Position numbers and translations under genes: made by a program
Part shown: piece after piece, positions 16,872-26,358 of the stretch
Position numbering within the stretch: position 1 is the stretch's first letter
Layout: every line of letters starts with the position of its first letter
Notes under the pieces: generated by a model
Database searches by the model: none
Told to the model about the DNA's origin: nothing
The model's input: the letters and a program-made list of their open reading frames with translations, nothing else
Source of the DNA: Tepidicaulis marinus
GTDB lineage: Bacteria; Pseudomonadota; Alphaproteobacteria; Parvibaculales; Parvibaculaceae
NCBI RefSeq assembly: GCF_000739695.1
Contig: NZ_BBIO01000010.1
Location: 1 to 64,000 of the forward strand
DNA length: 64,000 bases
Direction: 5' to 3'

Positions 16872-17573
16872 TTATACCCAGCCGTAAATCGGCACCACGG
16901 CGCCGGAGACCGAAGCGGCATCCGGGTCGCAAAGGCTCAGCATCAGCTCGGCAATCGCGCCGGGCGTCACCCAGGTGGAAAAATCCGCCCCGGACATGGC
17001 CTCCCGGTTGGCGGGCGTGTCGATGATGGACGGCGCGACGGCATTGACCGCGATGCGCTCGTCTTTCAGTTCCTCGGCAAGGGCCGTCGTCAGTGCGGCA
17101 ATCCCGGCTTTTGCCATCGTGTAGGCGGTGATGTTCGCGCCCACGCGCGGCTCCAGCGCCGGGCGGGCGGAGACATTGACGAGCCGCCCGCCGGCCTTGC
17201 CCGCTTTCATGTTGGCGGCAGCTTCCTTGCAGCAAAGATAGGCGCTCACCGCATTCATCTCGAATTGCTGGCGCAGGGTCGCGGCATCCGTCTCGCTAAT
17301 GGGGGCAAAGGCAAAGCCGCCGGCAATATGGATGGAGGCCCAGAGCGGGGGGAGTTTCGCGTAAAACTCTTTGACCGCCTGTTCATCCGAAAGGTCGATG
17401 CCAGTGGTTATGGAGACCGCCTCACCAAGCCCCAGCGCGGTTTTGTCCACTTCGCTTTCGATGGCGGGAATATGCACCTTAGCGCCTTCATCCGTCAGGC
17501 GCTTGGCGACGACGCGGCCAAGCGCCCCGGTGCCGCCGGTCAGAGCGATGTTTCGGCCTCTCAAACGTCCCAT
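16872..17573 (-). CDS. Short-chain dehydrogenase/reductase (SDR)
   Basis: A 233-residue classical SDR: NAD(P)-binding TGGTGALG at about 12-19 and the active-site YTMAKAG (YxxxK). It lies 135 bases downstream of the monooxygenase on the same strand. That gap is AT-rich near the SDR stop and must hold the monooxygenase promoter or leader. A ketone/alcohol oxidoreductase feeding the monooxygenase is possible but unproved. Confidence 0.85.
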   Translation of the reverse strand: MGRLRGRNIALTGGTGALGRVVAKRLTDEGAKVHIPAIESEVDKTALGLGEAVSITTGIDLSDEQAVKEFYAKLPPLWASIHIAGGFAFAPISETDAATLRQQFEMNAVSAYLCCKEAAANMKAGKAGGRLVNVSARPALEPRVGANITAYTMAKAGIAALTTALAEELKDERIAVNAVAPSIIDTPANREAMSGADFSTWVTPGAIAELMLSLCDPDAASVSGAVVPIYGWV

Positions 17574-17743
17574 GTCAAATGTCCCATGATCTTTTCCTTT
17601 GCGCTTTAAGGCGGGTTTCCTCCGCGATAGCGAATGTTATGGCGAAGGGCAATGCCGCGGCGTCATTTTTTGCTATGCTGGGGCAAATCAGAAAGCCGGA
17701 CCCGCCAAAAACAGGAAAAGCCGGGCCGGCCGGGAGGACCTTT

Positions 17744-18490
17744 ATGCCGCATCCATCCGCCGCCTTAAAAAAGGTGGGGCTCTTTGCCACCTGCCTTGTG
17801 AACACCATGCGCCCGCGCGTCGGTTTTGCCGCGCTCAAACTGCTGGAAGAGGCAGGCTTTGAGGTCGAAGTGCCGAAGGAACAGACCTGCTGCGGCCAGC
17901 CCAATTACAATAGCGGCGACAGGAACGGCGCGCGCGCCATGGCCGAGCATTTTCTGAAAACCTATGAAGGTTTCGATTATGTGGTCGTGCCCTCGGGTTC
18001 CTGCGGGGCGATGGTGCGCGTGCATTATCCCAAGCTTTTCGAAGAAGGCGATCCGCTGAAGCCCCGCATGGAGGCGCTGGCCGGACGCACTTATGAGCTG
18101 GTGAGTTTTTTAAGCGATGTGGTGGGCATCGAGCTTGCGCCTGCTGCAACGCCTCTTTCCGTCACCTATCACGATGCCTGTTCGGGCCTTCGTGAACTTG
18201 GCATCAAAGCCCAGCCCCGCGCGCTGATGGGCCAGAAAAAATGCGAGGTGAAGGAAATGGAAGATGCGGAAGTGTGCTGCGGCTTCGGCGGGCTCTTCTG
18301 CGTCAAATATCCGGAAGTCTCGGGCGAGATGGTGCGGCGGAAAACCGAAGCTGCCCTTGCCTCCGGCGCCGAGGCGCTGGTGACGGGCGATGTCGGCTGT
18401 CTTTTGAACATGGAAGGCGCGCTCCTGCGCGAGGGTAAGGAGATAAAGGCGCTGCACATCGCCGAGCTTCTTGCGGATATGACGGAGTAG
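17744..18490 (+). CDS. lutA: L-lactate dehydrogenase complex subunit LutA
   Basis: 248 residues made of two CCG domains: TCCGQPNYNSG at about 48-58 and VCCGFGGLF at about 187-195, with HDACSG between. These bind a 4Fe-4S cluster or heterodisulfide-reductase-like cofactor. LutABC oxidises L-lactate to pyruvate. ATG 17744, preceded by GGGAGG, is chosen over an upstream in-frame ATG that adds 55 unlike residues. lutB starts 5 bases after its stop. Confidence 0.92.
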   Translation: MPHPSAALKKVGLFATCLVNTMRPRVGFAALKLLEEAGFEVEVPKEQTCCGQPNYNSGDRNGARAMAEHFLKTYEGFDYVVVPSGSCGAMVRVHYPKLFEEGDPLKPRMEALAGRTYELVSFLSDVVGIELAPAATPLSVTYHDACSGLRELGIKAQPRALMGQKKCEVKEMEDAEVCCGFGGLFCVKYPEVSGEMVRRKTEAALASGAEALVTGDVGCLLNMEGALLREGKEIKALHIAELLADMTE

Positions 18491-18495
18491 CCCCC

Positions 18496-19941
18496 ATGCA
18501 TGTCACGACGGAAAAATTCCACGGCCGCGCCAAAGAAGCCATCGCCAACAAGAACCTGCAGGGCGGGCTTTTCATCATCGGCAAGATCTTCACCGCCATG
18601 CGCGATCATGCCATGGCGCAAATGCCAGAATTCGAGGCGCTGCGCGACCAGGCTCGCGACATCAAACGCCACACGCTGGAAAATCTGGGCACCTATCTTG
18701 CGCAGTTCGAAGAGCGCGTGATCGAAAATGGCGGGCGCGTGCATTGGGCCCGTGATGGGAAGGAAGCGAACCGCATCATCGCGCAGCTCTGCAAAGAGGT
18801 GGATGCGCGCACCGTCATCAAATCGAAATCCATGGTGACCGAGGAACTCGAGCTCAACCCGGCTTTGGAAGCTGAAGGGTTGACCGTCACCGAAACCGAT
18901 CTTGGCGAATACATCATTCAGCTGCGCGGAGAAAAACCCTTTCACATCGTCGCCCCTGCCTGGCACCTGACGGCGGGCGAGGTGGCGGACACGTTTTACG
19001 AGGCTCATAAAGCCCATGGCCGCACGGAGCGGGTGGAAGACAAGGTCAAGCTTGTGGAAGAAGCGCGCATCGTGCTGCGCGAGCGCTTCAAGAAGGCGGA
19101 TGTCGGCATTACCGGCGCGAATTTCCTTATCGCCGAAACGGGCTCCATCGCGCTGGTGACGAATGAAGGCAATGCCGATCTTTGCGCCACCTTGCCGCGC
19201 AAACATATTGCCGTGACGGGGATCGAGAAGATCATCCCGACGCTCGACGATCTGGCGCTCTTCTGGCGCGTGCTGCCGCGCTCGGCCACAGGCCAGGACA
19301 CGGCGAATTATCTCTCGCTTTATTCCGGCCCCCGGCGGGAAGGCGATGCGGATGGGCCGGAAAGTTTCGACATCGTGCTCGTGGATAATGGCCGCTCGGA
19401 CATGTTGGGCACGGCGGTGGAAGACATGCTGCGCTGCATCCGCTGCGGGGCCTGCCTTAATGCCTGCCCGGTTTTTACCAGCGTCGGCGGGCAGACCTAT
19501 GGCTCGGTCTATTCAGGGCCGATGGGCTCGGTCCTCACCCCGGCGCTCACCAGCGTTTCGCAGGCCGCCATGCTGCCCAATGCCTCCACCTTCTGCGGCA
19601 AGTGCGAGGAAGTGTGCCCCGTGCGCATTCCCCTTCCTTCCATGATGCGGCATTGGCGCGAGGAGGAGTTTTCCAAACATTATTCGCCTGCCGCCCAGCG
19701 CTGGGGGCTCGGGCTTTGGGCCTATGCCGCGCGTACCCCCTGGGCCTACCGGCTGGCGACCACATGGGGCCGCAAGGTTCTGGCGCTGATGGGCGGTAAG
19801 AAACGCGTTGTCCATGCTTTGCCCTTTATCGGAAAGGGATGGAGCGAGAAGCGCGATTTGAACGTGGGAGAAGGCGCGACCTTCCTCGAGCAATATAAGC
19901 AGCGCAAACGGCGCGGCGGCGCAAAAGGAGAGCGGGCATGA
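18496..19941 (+). CDS. lutB: L-lactate utilisation iron-sulfur protein LutB
   Basis: 481 residues. The N-terminal LUD domain covers about the first 290 residues. Two ferredoxin-like Cys clusters follow, CIRCGACLNACP (about 315-326) and CGKCEEVCPVRIP (about 365-377), each ligating a 4Fe-4S centre. LutB is the electron-carrying subunit of the lactate dehydrogenase complex. It overlaps lutC by ATGA (19938-19941). Confidence 0.95.
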   Translation: MHVTTEKFHGRAKEAIANKNLQGGLFIIGKIFTAMRDHAMAQMPEFEALRDQARDIKRHTLENLGTYLAQFEERVIENGGRVHWARDGKEANRIIAQLCKEVDARTVIKSKSMVTEELELNPALEAEGLTVTETDLGEYIIQLRGEKPFHIVAPAWHLTAGEVADTFYEAHKAHGRTERVEDKVKLVEEARIVLRERFKKADVGITGANFLIAETGSIALVTNEGNADLCATLPRKHIAVTGIEKIIPTLDDLALFWRVLPRSATGQDTANYLSLYSGPRREGDADGPESFDIVLVDNGRSDMLGTAVEDMLRCIRCGACLNACPVFTSVGGQTYGSVYSGPMGSVLTPALTSVSQAAMLPNASTFCGKCEEVCPVRIPLPSMMRHWREEEFSKHYSPAAQRWGLGLWAYAARTPWAYRLATTWGRKVLALMGGKKRVVHALPFIGKGWSEKRDLNVGEGATFLEQYKQRKRRGGAKGERA

Positions 19942-20603
19942 GCGCGCGTGAAGATATTCTCGGCAAGATCGCCCGCTCGCGCGGGGCAAGCGCTGGCACG
20001 GCAAAGCCCGTCCCGCTCCGCCCGGCGCTCGCCGCCAAGGAAGGCGCGGCGCGGCTTGCGCAGTTCTGCCATCTCGCCCTCTCGCTCGGCTGTACCATTG
20101 TGCCGGTGCGTGAGATGCGTGCCGTGCCCGCCTCGCTCGCCCATGCGCTTAGCGAGCAAAATCTGAAGGGTGATATCTGGCTGAACGATGAGCCGCAATT
20201 GACTGCGCTTAGCTGGCAGGAAGCCGGGCTCTTGCTTCATAGCGAGCGCGGCAAAGACGATCTCGACGGGGTGATCTCCGTCACCGGCGCGCTTGCGGGC
20301 CTTGCCGAAACCGGCGCCGTCATCATGCAGTCAAGCGCGGTGCATCCCTTCGCCATGGGGCTCTTGCCGGATGTGCATGTCGCCGTGCTCCGGACCGATC
20401 AGATCGTCGCGGGCATGGAAGATATCTGGCCCCTTGCGCACAAGGCGGGCGGCAACAGATTGCCACGCGCGCTCTCGCTTGTCGGCGGGCCCTCACGCAC
20501 CGGCGATATCGAGGCAACCCTTGTGATGGGCGCGCACGGGCCGCGCTCCTTGCAGATCCTGCTTGTGGGCGAGGAGGCGGAAGCCGCGCTTACGCCTAAT
20601 TGA
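19938..20603 (+). CDS. lutC: L-lactate utilisation protein LutC
   Basis: A 221-residue LUD-domain protein (ADTGAVIMQSS-like stretch at about residue 125, then RPHHLP-like region replaced by the LLPDVHVAVLRTDQIV strand). It is the third subunit of the lactate oxidation complex. No lactate permease or LutR-type regulator is adjacent. Its last 8 bases overlap the end of copB on the other strand. Confidence 0.9.
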   Translation: MSAREDILGKIARSRGASAGTAKPVPLRPALAAKEGAARLAQFCHLALSLGCTIVPVREMRAVPASLAHALSEQNLKGDIWLNDEPQLTALSWQEAGLLLHSERGKDDLDGVISVTGALAGLAETGAVIMQSSAVHPFAMGLLPDVHVAVLRTDQIVAGMEDIWPLAHKAGGNRLPRALSLVGGPSRTGDIEATLVMGAHGPRSLQILLVGEEAEAALTPN

Positions 20604-21300
20604 GCCAGAAACGCAGGCCCGCTCTCACCACGAAACTCTCCGGGTCTTCACCGGCGCGCTCGGCAATATCCCGCGTGCCTGAAAAAGTGCTGCGGTAATT
20701 GAAATCGAGATAAGGCGCGAATTTGCGCGTGATTTCATAGCGCAGCTGCAGGCCCGCATCGATATCGGCAAGGCCGGAGGCTTTTTCCTGTTTGTCCACA
20801 TCCTGGAAATAGAAATTCGCTTCGCCGTAGGGCTCCGCAATGAGGCGCTGGGTGATCAGGAGATCGTAAGAGACTTCCGCCCTGAAACTGCTGTCTCCTT
20901 CGTCGCTTAAAAAGAACGCCGCTTCCGTTTCGAAGAAGTAAGGCGCAAGCCCCTGCACGCCGAGAACGGCATAATGGGTGGGGTGCGGTTTGAAATCGTG
21001 CCGCACACCTGCCTGCACATCCCAGAAATCGGCAATAGGCTTGCTGTAAAGCAGCTGAATTTCCGCCTCGTGCCAGGAGCCGTCTTCCCATTCGCCTTCC
21101 GTTTTCAGCCAAGCGCGGTGAGTATCGTTGCCGAGCCAGCCTTCCCCTTCGAAGGTGACCTCGCGCTCCGCCTCGCCCCAATCGGCATAGTCTGTTTCAA
21201 GAGAGAAGTAATGGAAGAGCCTGTCGTCTTCCATGGCAAGCGCGGGCGCGCTCATCAGGGAAAGCCCGAGGATAGCGGCTATAAGCGTCTTCATATTCAT
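20596..21300 (-). CDS. copB: Copper resistance protein B (outer membrane)
   Basis: 234 residues with a signal peptide (LIAAILGLSLMSAPALA) and alternating beta-barrel strands, ending in RAGLRFWLN. CopB/PcoB family proteins sit in the outer membrane and help copper sequestration or export. AAGGAG lies 8 bases before the ATG. It follows copA by 3 bases on the same strand, so the two form a copAB operon. The usual Met/His-rich N-terminal stretch of longer CopB proteins is missing, and the protein begins almost directly with the barrel domain. Confidence 0.92.
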   Translation of the reverse strand: MNMKTLIAAILGLSLMSAPALAMEDDRLFHYFSLETDYADWGEAEREVTFEGEGWLGNDTHRAWLKTEGEWEDGSWHEAEIQLLYSKPIADFWDVQAGVRHDFKPHPTHYAVLGVQGLAPYFFETEAAFFLSDEGDSSFRAEVSYDLLITQRLIAEPYGEANFYFQDVDKQEKASGLADIDAGLQLRYEITRKFAPYLDFNYRSTFSGTRDIAERAGEDPESFVVRAGLRFWLN

Positions 21301-21303
21301 GGA

Positions 21304-23094
21304 TCACGCTCCTTCCGGCAGTTCGGCCACCACGACCTTGCGCATCATGCCGGAGGCCATGTGATAGAGGAGGTGGCAATGGAAGGCCCATTCGCCGGGT
21401 TCGTCCGCCGTGATCTCCACCGAATAGCTGCGCCCCGGTCCCACATTGACGATGTGTTTGCGCGGCTGCTTCTCGCGCGGCTGGCCGTTTTCAAGCTCGA
21501 CGAACATGCCGTGCAAATGCATCGGGTGGTTCATCATGCTTTCATTGATGAAGGTGAGGCGGGCCCGCTCGCCGTAATTCAGTTTGATGGGCTCGGCTTC
21601 GGAGAATTTCTTGCCGTTGATGGTCCACAAATAACGTTCCATCGTCCCGCCGAGCCGCACTTCGATTTCGCGCATGGGCGCGCGCAAATCGTCGTTGTCT
21701 TCGAGCGCCCGTAAATCGGCATAGGAAAGCACGCGCGCGCCTTCAGGCGCGCCCACGCTCGGCACCAGTTCGTGGTCGCGCGACAGGGCGGAAGGCGGCG
21801 CGCCGTCATTCTTCATAGGCATGGCACCATGGTCCATTTTCCCGTGGCCCATCGCTTCATGGCCCATCGCTTCATGGTCCATCTCGCCATGGTTCATCGA
21901 GCCATGATCCATCGTGTGGCTCATTTCTTCCTGAGGCATCGCGTCATGGGGCATCTGGCTGTGGTCCATGCTCCCGTGATCCATATCCCCTTGATCCATG
22001 CTTCCATGATCCATGCCGGCATGGTTCATGCCCATATCGCTCATCGCGAGCTCGCCGCGCGGGCGCTGCTCTGGCCGGGGCAGGTTTGCCGGCGCGCCGT
22101 CCGTGCTCAGCGTGCCGAGCGCAAAGCCGCTGCGGTCCATGGCTTCGGCGATAAGCTGCAAGGGCGCGGCGGAGTGGGGCGTGACGATCACGTCATAGGT
22201 TTCGGCAACGGCGATGCGCAGTTCGTCCACGCTGACGGGCTCGACATTCTGCCCGTCCGCCTGCACGACCTGCAGTTTGTGGCCGGGAATGCGGAAATCG
22301 AAATAGGTCATGGCCGAACCGTTGATGAGGCGCAGGCGCACCCGCTCATGCGGTTTGAACGTGCCGGCCCAGGGCGTGCGCTCCGGCTGGCCGTTCATCA
22401 GGAACGTGTAGCCCGAGACATCGGCAATATCGCTTGGCATCATGCGCATCTCGCCCCAGGCGGCGCGTTCGGCAAGCGTTTCGCTGAAGCCTTCTTCGCT
22501 TGCCTCGCGGAAGAAGCCGAGCAGCGTGTTCTGGGCGTAATTGTAATAATCCGGCATCGCTTTCAGGTTGGCATGCACCTGTGCCCCGCGCTCATCCGTC
22601 CAATCGGAAAGAAAGATGACGTGCTCGCGGTCGGCTTTCACCGGGTCTGCGCCCTTGGGGTCGATGACGAGCGGCCCATAGACCCCTTCCTGTTCCTGAT
22701 AGGCGGAATGGGCGTGATACCAATAGGTGCCTGCCTGGCGGATGGGGAAACGGTAGGTGAAGGTCTCGCCGGGCGCGATCCCCGGAAAGCCGTTAAAGCC
22801 GGGCACGCCGTCCATGTCGCCGGGAAGCAGCAGCCCGTGCCAGTGAACGGAGGTCGGCACGTCCAGCGTGTTCGTCACATGAATGGTGACGTCCTCGCCT
22901 TCCTTAAAGCGCAGAAGCGGCCCCGGCACCTCTCCGTTCACGGCAAAAGCCTTGGCGTTGTCGCCTGAGAAGGAGACCTCGGTCTCCCCGATCGTCAGCT
23001 CATAAGTGCCCGCGGCCGCCGCGGTGGAAAGGCCCGCCGCCATGAGAATGCCGAGCCTCAATCCGTTCAGCCATCCGGCGCGCTTTGACCGCAT
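21304..23094 (-). CDS. copA: Copper resistance multicopper oxidase CopA
   Basis: 596 residues: three cupredoxin domains with type-2/3 copper ligands HWHG and WYHAHS near the N-terminus and the C-terminal type-1 motif HCHLLYHMASGMM. A long Met/His-rich insert lies at about 350-430 (MDHGSM-like repeats). It oxidises Cu(I) in the periplasm. The signal peptide has KR but no twin arginine, unusual for CopA, which normally uses the Tat path. ATG 23094 is preferred to TTG 23112. Transcription starts from the CueR-type promoter at 23131-23161. Confidence 0.95.
   Translation of the reverse strand: MRSKRAGWLNGLRLGILMAAGLSTAAAAGTYELTIGETEVSFSGDNAKAFAVNGEVPGPLLRFKEGEDVTIHVTNTLDVPTSVHWHGLLLPGDMDGVPGFNGFPGIAPGETFTYRFPIRQAGTYWYHAHSAYQEQEGVYGPLVIDPKGADPVKADREHVIFLSDWTDERGAQVHANLKAMPDYYNYAQNTLLGFFREASEEGFSETLAERAAWGEMRMMPSDIADVSGYTFLMNGQPERTPWAGTFKPHERVRLRLINGSAMTYFDFRIPGHKLQVVQADGQNVEPVSVDELRIAVAETYDVIVTPHSAAPLQLIAEAMDRSGFALGTLSTDGAPANLPRPEQRPRGELAMSDMGMNHAGMDHGSMDQGDMDHGSMDHSQMPHDAMPQEEMSHTMDHGSMNHGEMDHEAMGHEAMGHGKMDHGAMPMKNDGAPPSALSRDHELVPSVGAPEGARVLSYADLRALEDNDDLRAPMREIEVRLGGTMERYLWTINGKKFSEAEPIKLNYGERARLTFINESMMNHPMHLHGMFVELENGQPREKQPRKHIVNVGPGRSYSVEITADEPGEWAFHCHLLYHMASGMMRKVVVAELPEGA
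21815..22045 (-). repeat. Met/His-rich coding repeats in copA
   Basis: About fifteen degenerate copies of a 12-18-base unit encode MDHGxM, MGHxxM and MNHxxM motifs. Such stretches bind copper in CopA proteins. They are coding repeats, not an array. Confidence 0.8.
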
Positions 23095-23130
23095 CTGCCT
23101 TTTCTCCCTCAAAAATACGTGATTGGGCGT

Positions 23131-23161
23131 AAGATAGAGGTTCTTCTTACTGGAAGGTCAA
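23131..23161 (-). promoter_or_regulatory. CueR-type promoter of copAB
   Basis: Minus strand: -35 TTGACC (23156-23161), a 19-base spacer beginning TTCCAGTAAG, and -10 TATCTT (23131-23136). The 19-base spacer is the hallmark of MerR-family promoters, and ACCTTCC is the CueR half-site. The second half of the dyad is weak. Confidence 0.75.
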
Positions 23162-23187
23162 GCGGCAAGCTAAATTTTGGGAGGGGC

Positions 23188-23218
23188 TTGACCTTCCAGT
23201 GGCTGGAAAGATTACATC
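23188..23218 (+). promoter_or_regulatory. CueR-type promoter of the copper ATPase
   Basis: Plus strand: -35 TTGACC (23188-23193), a 19-base spacer holding the dyad CTTCCAG..CTGGAAAG, and -10 TACATC (23213-23218). Its -35 box stands 26 bases from the divergent copA -35 box. No cueR gene lies in the window. Confidence 0.8.
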
Positions 23219-23251
23219 TGAGCCACCATTGTCAGGTTTCGAGGTAGCCCC

Positions 23252-25582
23252 ATGTCTTGCTGCGCCCATCACGATCATTCCGCCCCCGCCACCCCTAACG
23301 AGGGCATGGTGAAGGACCCCGTCTGCGGCATGGACGTGGACCCGGAGAAAACCGCGCATAAGACGAAGGCGGAAGGGGAAATGCACTATTTCTGCTCCGC
23401 CCGCTGCCTTGAAAAATTCGAGGCGGACCCGGCGCGCTATCTCCGCCCGGAAGAGGCGGAGCGGCAAGACCCGGATGCTATTTACACCTGCCCCATGCAT
23501 CCGCAAATCGAGCAGGTGGGCCCCGGTTCCTGCCCGATTTGCGGCATGGCGCTCGAGCCCAAAGAAGTGAGCCGCGATGCCGGGCCCAATCCGGAGCTAG
23601 TGGATTTCACCCGCCGCTTCTGGATCGGTTTGGTGTTGACTGTACCGGTCTTCATTCTGGAGATGGGCGCTCACCTTCTGCCGGGGCTTCATATTCTGTC
23701 GCCGGCAATGTCGAACTGGGCGCAGTTCGCGCTCGCGAGCCCCGTCGTGCTTTATTCCGGCGCGCCGTTTTTCGAGCGCGGTTGGGCCTCGCTCCGGGGC
23801 ATGAATTTCAACATGTTCACGCTCATCGCCATCGGCACGGGCGCGGCGTATCTCGCCTCCGTGACGGCGGTGCTCGCCCCCGGCCTTTATCCTGAGGCCT
23901 TTTTGGGGGAAGGCGGCACGCCGCCGGTCTATTTCGAAGCGGCGGCCGTCATCATCGTGCTGGTGCTGCTCGGCCAGGTGATGGAATTGCGCGCCCGCGA
24001 GGCGACGGGCAATGCCTTGCGCTCGCTTCTGGATCTGACGCCGGAAACCGCGCTGCGCATCGAAGACGGCAAGGAAGAAGAGGTCGCGGCGAGCGAGGTG
24101 CGCGAAGGCGACAAGCTGCGCGTCAAACCCGGCGCCAAAGTGCCGGTGGACGGGCACGTCGTGGAAGGGCGCAGCACGATCGACGAATCCATGGTGACGG
24201 GCGAGCCGGTGCCCGCCGAAAAACAGGAAGGCGACAAGGTTATTGGCGGCACGGTCAATGGCCGCGGCGGCTTTGTCATGCAGGCCGATCATGTGGGCCG
24301 CGACACGCTTCTCTCGCGCATCGTGCAGCGGGTCTCCGATGCCCAGCGCTCGCGCGCGCCTATTCAGGGCCTGGCGGACAAAGTGGCCGGCCTTTTCGTG
24401 CCGGGCGTCATCGCCATTGCCATCGTGGCAGCGATCATCTGGGGCCTATACGGGCCCGCCCCTTCGCTCTCCTATGCGCTGATCGTGGCGGTTTCCGTGC
24501 TCATCATCGCCTGTCCCTGCGCGCTCGGTCTGGCAACGCCCATGTCCATCATGGTCGGCATGGGCGAGGGCGCGAAAGCGGGCATTCTCATCCGCGACGC
24601 CGAAGCGCTGGAGCAGTTCGAGAAGATCGAAACGCTTGTCGTCGACAAGACCGGCACCTTGACGGAAGGGCATCCGAAACTCGTCCATATCGAAACGGCA
24701 GAAGGTGAGGACCGCGCCGAGCTTTTGCGTCTTGCCGCCAGCACCGAGCGGGCGAGCGAGCATCCGCTGGCCGATGCGGTGCTTGCCGCGGCTGAGGAAG
24801 AAGGGCTCGAGCTCGAAGAAGTCAGCGCCTTTGAGGCGGAAACCGGGCAGGGCGTGCGCGCCTCTCTTTCCGGCAAGAATGTGCTGATCGGCAATGCCCG
24901 CTTCATGAAAGAAAACAGCATCGATACGGGTGCGCTTGCAGAGGCCGCCGCCCGCCAGGCGGAAGACGGGGCGACGGTCATCTTCACCGCGCTCGACGGC
25001 CGCGCCCTCGGCTTCCTTGCGATCAAAGACCCGGTAAAGGAAACGGCGCGCGAGGCGGTGGACGCGCTTCATGCGAGGGGCCTCAAGATCGTTATGATGA
25101 CCGGCGACGGCGAGGGCCCGGCTAAGGCCGTGGCGCGCGCGCTTGGCATCGATGAGGTGCATGCCGAGCTTCTGCCTGAAGACAAGCACCGCCTTGTGAG
25201 CGAGCGCACCGCGAAAGGCGAGCGGGTCGCCATGGCCGGCGACGGCATCAATGATGCGCCCGCCCTTGCCGCCGCCCATGTCGGCATTGCCATGGGCGAC
25301 GGGTCGGATGTGGCGATGGAGACGGCCGGCGTCACGCTTTTGCACGGTGATCTTCTGGCGCTCGTCAAAGCCCATACGCTCTCGCGGAACGTCATGGCGA
25401 ATATCCGCCAGAACCTCTTTTTCGCCTTTGTCTATAATGGCGCGGGTGTGCCGGTCGCCGCCGGTATCCTCTATCCGTTTTTCGGCATCCTGCTCAGCCC
25501 CATGATTGCAGCAGCGGCCATGTCGCTCAGCTCCGTTTCCGTGGTCGGCAATGCATTGCGCTTGAGGCGCCGCCCGCTTTAG
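23252..25582 (+). CDS. Copper-translocating P-type ATPase
   Basis: 776 residues. The N-terminus has CCAHH, a YHS domain (about 20-65, [10 protein letters not shown] and CSARCLEKF) and a heavy-metal-binding motif YTCPMHPQI with CPICGMAL. Then come eight membrane helices with the ion-site motif [10 protein letters not shown] and the phosphorylation site DKTGTLTEG. The hinge motif is [11 protein letters not shown]. It pumps Cu(I) out of the cytoplasm. The YHS domain replaces the usual ferredoxin-like CxxC domains. It is driven by a CueR-type promoter divergent from copAB. Confidence 0.95.
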   Translation: MSCCAHHDHSAPATPNEGMVKDPVCGMDVDPEKTAHKTKAEGEMHYFCSARCLEKFEADPARYLRPEEAERQDPDAIYTCPMHPQIEQVGPGSCPICGMALEPKEVSRDAGPNPELVDFTRRFWIGLVLTVPVFILEMGAHLLPGLHILSPAMSNWAQFALASPVVLYSGAPFFERGWASLRGMNFNMFTLIAIGTGAAYLASVTAVLAPGLYPEAFLGEGGTPPVYFEAAAVIIVLVLLGQVMELRAREATGNALRSLLDLTPETALRIEDGKEEEVAASEVREGDKLRVKPGAKVPVDGHVVEGRSTIDESMVTGEPVPAEKQEGDKVIGGTVNGRGGFVMQADHVGRDTLLSRIVQRVSDAQRSRAPIQGLADKVAGLFVPGVIAIAIVAAIIWGLYGPAPSLSYALIVAVSVLIIACPCALGLATPMSIMVGMGEGAKAGILIRDAEALEQFEKIETLVVDKTGTLTEGHPKLVHIETAEGEDRAELLRLAASTERASEHPLADAVLAAAEEEGLELEEVSAFEAETGQGVRASLSGKNVLIGNARFMKENSIDTGALAEAAARQAEDGATVIFTALDGRALGFLAIKDPVKETAREAVDALHARGLKIVMMTGDGEGPAKAVARALGIDEVHAELLPEDKHRLVSERTAKGERVAMAGDGINDAPALAAAHVGIAMGDGSDVAMETAGVTLLHGDLLALVKAHTLSRNVMANIRQNLFFAFVYNGAGVPVAAGILYPFFGILLSPMIAAAAMSLSSVSVVGNALRLRRRPL

Positions 25583-25642
25583 TCTGGTCCTTGGCTCGCC
25601 GTTGCGAGTCTCTGGGGCAGTCGCATGGGGCGATTGACGCGT

Positions 25643-25659
25643 TTAATGTTAGTCATTAA
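25643..25659. promoter_or_regulatory. Palindrome in the tetR promoter
   Basis: TTAATG-N5-CATTAA lies ten bases before the TetR start and just downstream of a possible -35 TTGACG (25634-25639). It is a candidate autoregulatory operator for the TetR gene that follows. Confidence 0.5.
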
Positions 25660-25668
25660 TTTGTTCTC

Positions 25669-26328
25669 ATGGAAAATGTAAAACAGGACCTGCCGACACG
25701 GGTAAAGCTCATCCTGGCGGCGGAACGGCTCTTGGGCGAGCGCGGCTTTCAGCATGTGTCGGTGAAGGAAATTCTGGCGGCGGCGGGCCAGCGCAATGAA
25801 AGCGCGCTGCAATATCATTTCGGTTCCCGCGCCGGGCTCATTGCGGCAGTCTTTGCCTATAGAGTGGATCAGATCGAGGCGCGCCGTATCGAGCTTTTGA
25901 ACGCGCTGGAAGCGGAAGGGCGCAGCGGCGATCTGCGCGCAGTCCTCGGCGCAGCGCTCGGGCCGCTCGTTGAGGTGATGGACAGCGAGGATAAATATTA
26001 TCTTCTCTTTGCTGTGCAGGCGCTCTTCGATCCCAAATTCGATTTGCCGTCTTTTATCGAAGCGCCTTCCATGGACGGGCTCGGCCGCGCCGTTTCCTGG
26101 ATACGCGCGGCGGTGCCGGACCTTCCCGATCACGTTTTCGGGATGCGCCTGCGGCTTGCCATTGAAACGTCGATAGGCGCAATGGCACGCTGGATCCGGG
26201 CGGAAACGGCGCCGGACAGTCACGCGCAAGCGCTGTTCGTCTCGAACTTGCTCGACACCGCAGAAGCTATTCTGCGCGCGCCGCTTTCCGGAGAAAGCGC
26301 CCGCATAATAAAAGAAACCGCGTCTTAA
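25669..26328 (+). CDS. TetR-family transcriptional regulator
   Basis: 219 residues. The N-terminal helix-turn-helix is RGFQHVSVKEILAAAGQRNESALQYHFGSRAGLI, and a C-terminal ligand domain of all-helical type follows. A DUF1330 gene starts 30 bases after the stop, presumably in the same transcript. A palindrome overlaps the likely promoter, suggesting autorepression. The ligand is unknown. Confidence 0.88.
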   Translation: MENVKQDLPTRVKLILAAERLLGERGFQHVSVKEILAAAGQRNESALQYHFGSRAGLIAAVFAYRVDQIEARRIELLNALEAEGRSGDLRAVLGAALGPLVEVMDSEDKYYLLFAVQALFDPKFDLPSFIEAPSMDGLGRAVSWIRAAVPDLPDHVFGMRLRLAIETSIGAMARWIRAETAPDSHAQALFVSNLLDTAEAILRAPLSGESARIIKETAS

Positions 26329-26358
26329 AAGGCGCGGGACAAAAACAGGGAAACATTC

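Noticed and set aside
21815-22045. Repeats that could suggest a CRISPR or tandem array
   Set aside because: They are in-frame coding repeats for MDHGxM-like copper motifs in CopA, irregular in length and with no spacers.
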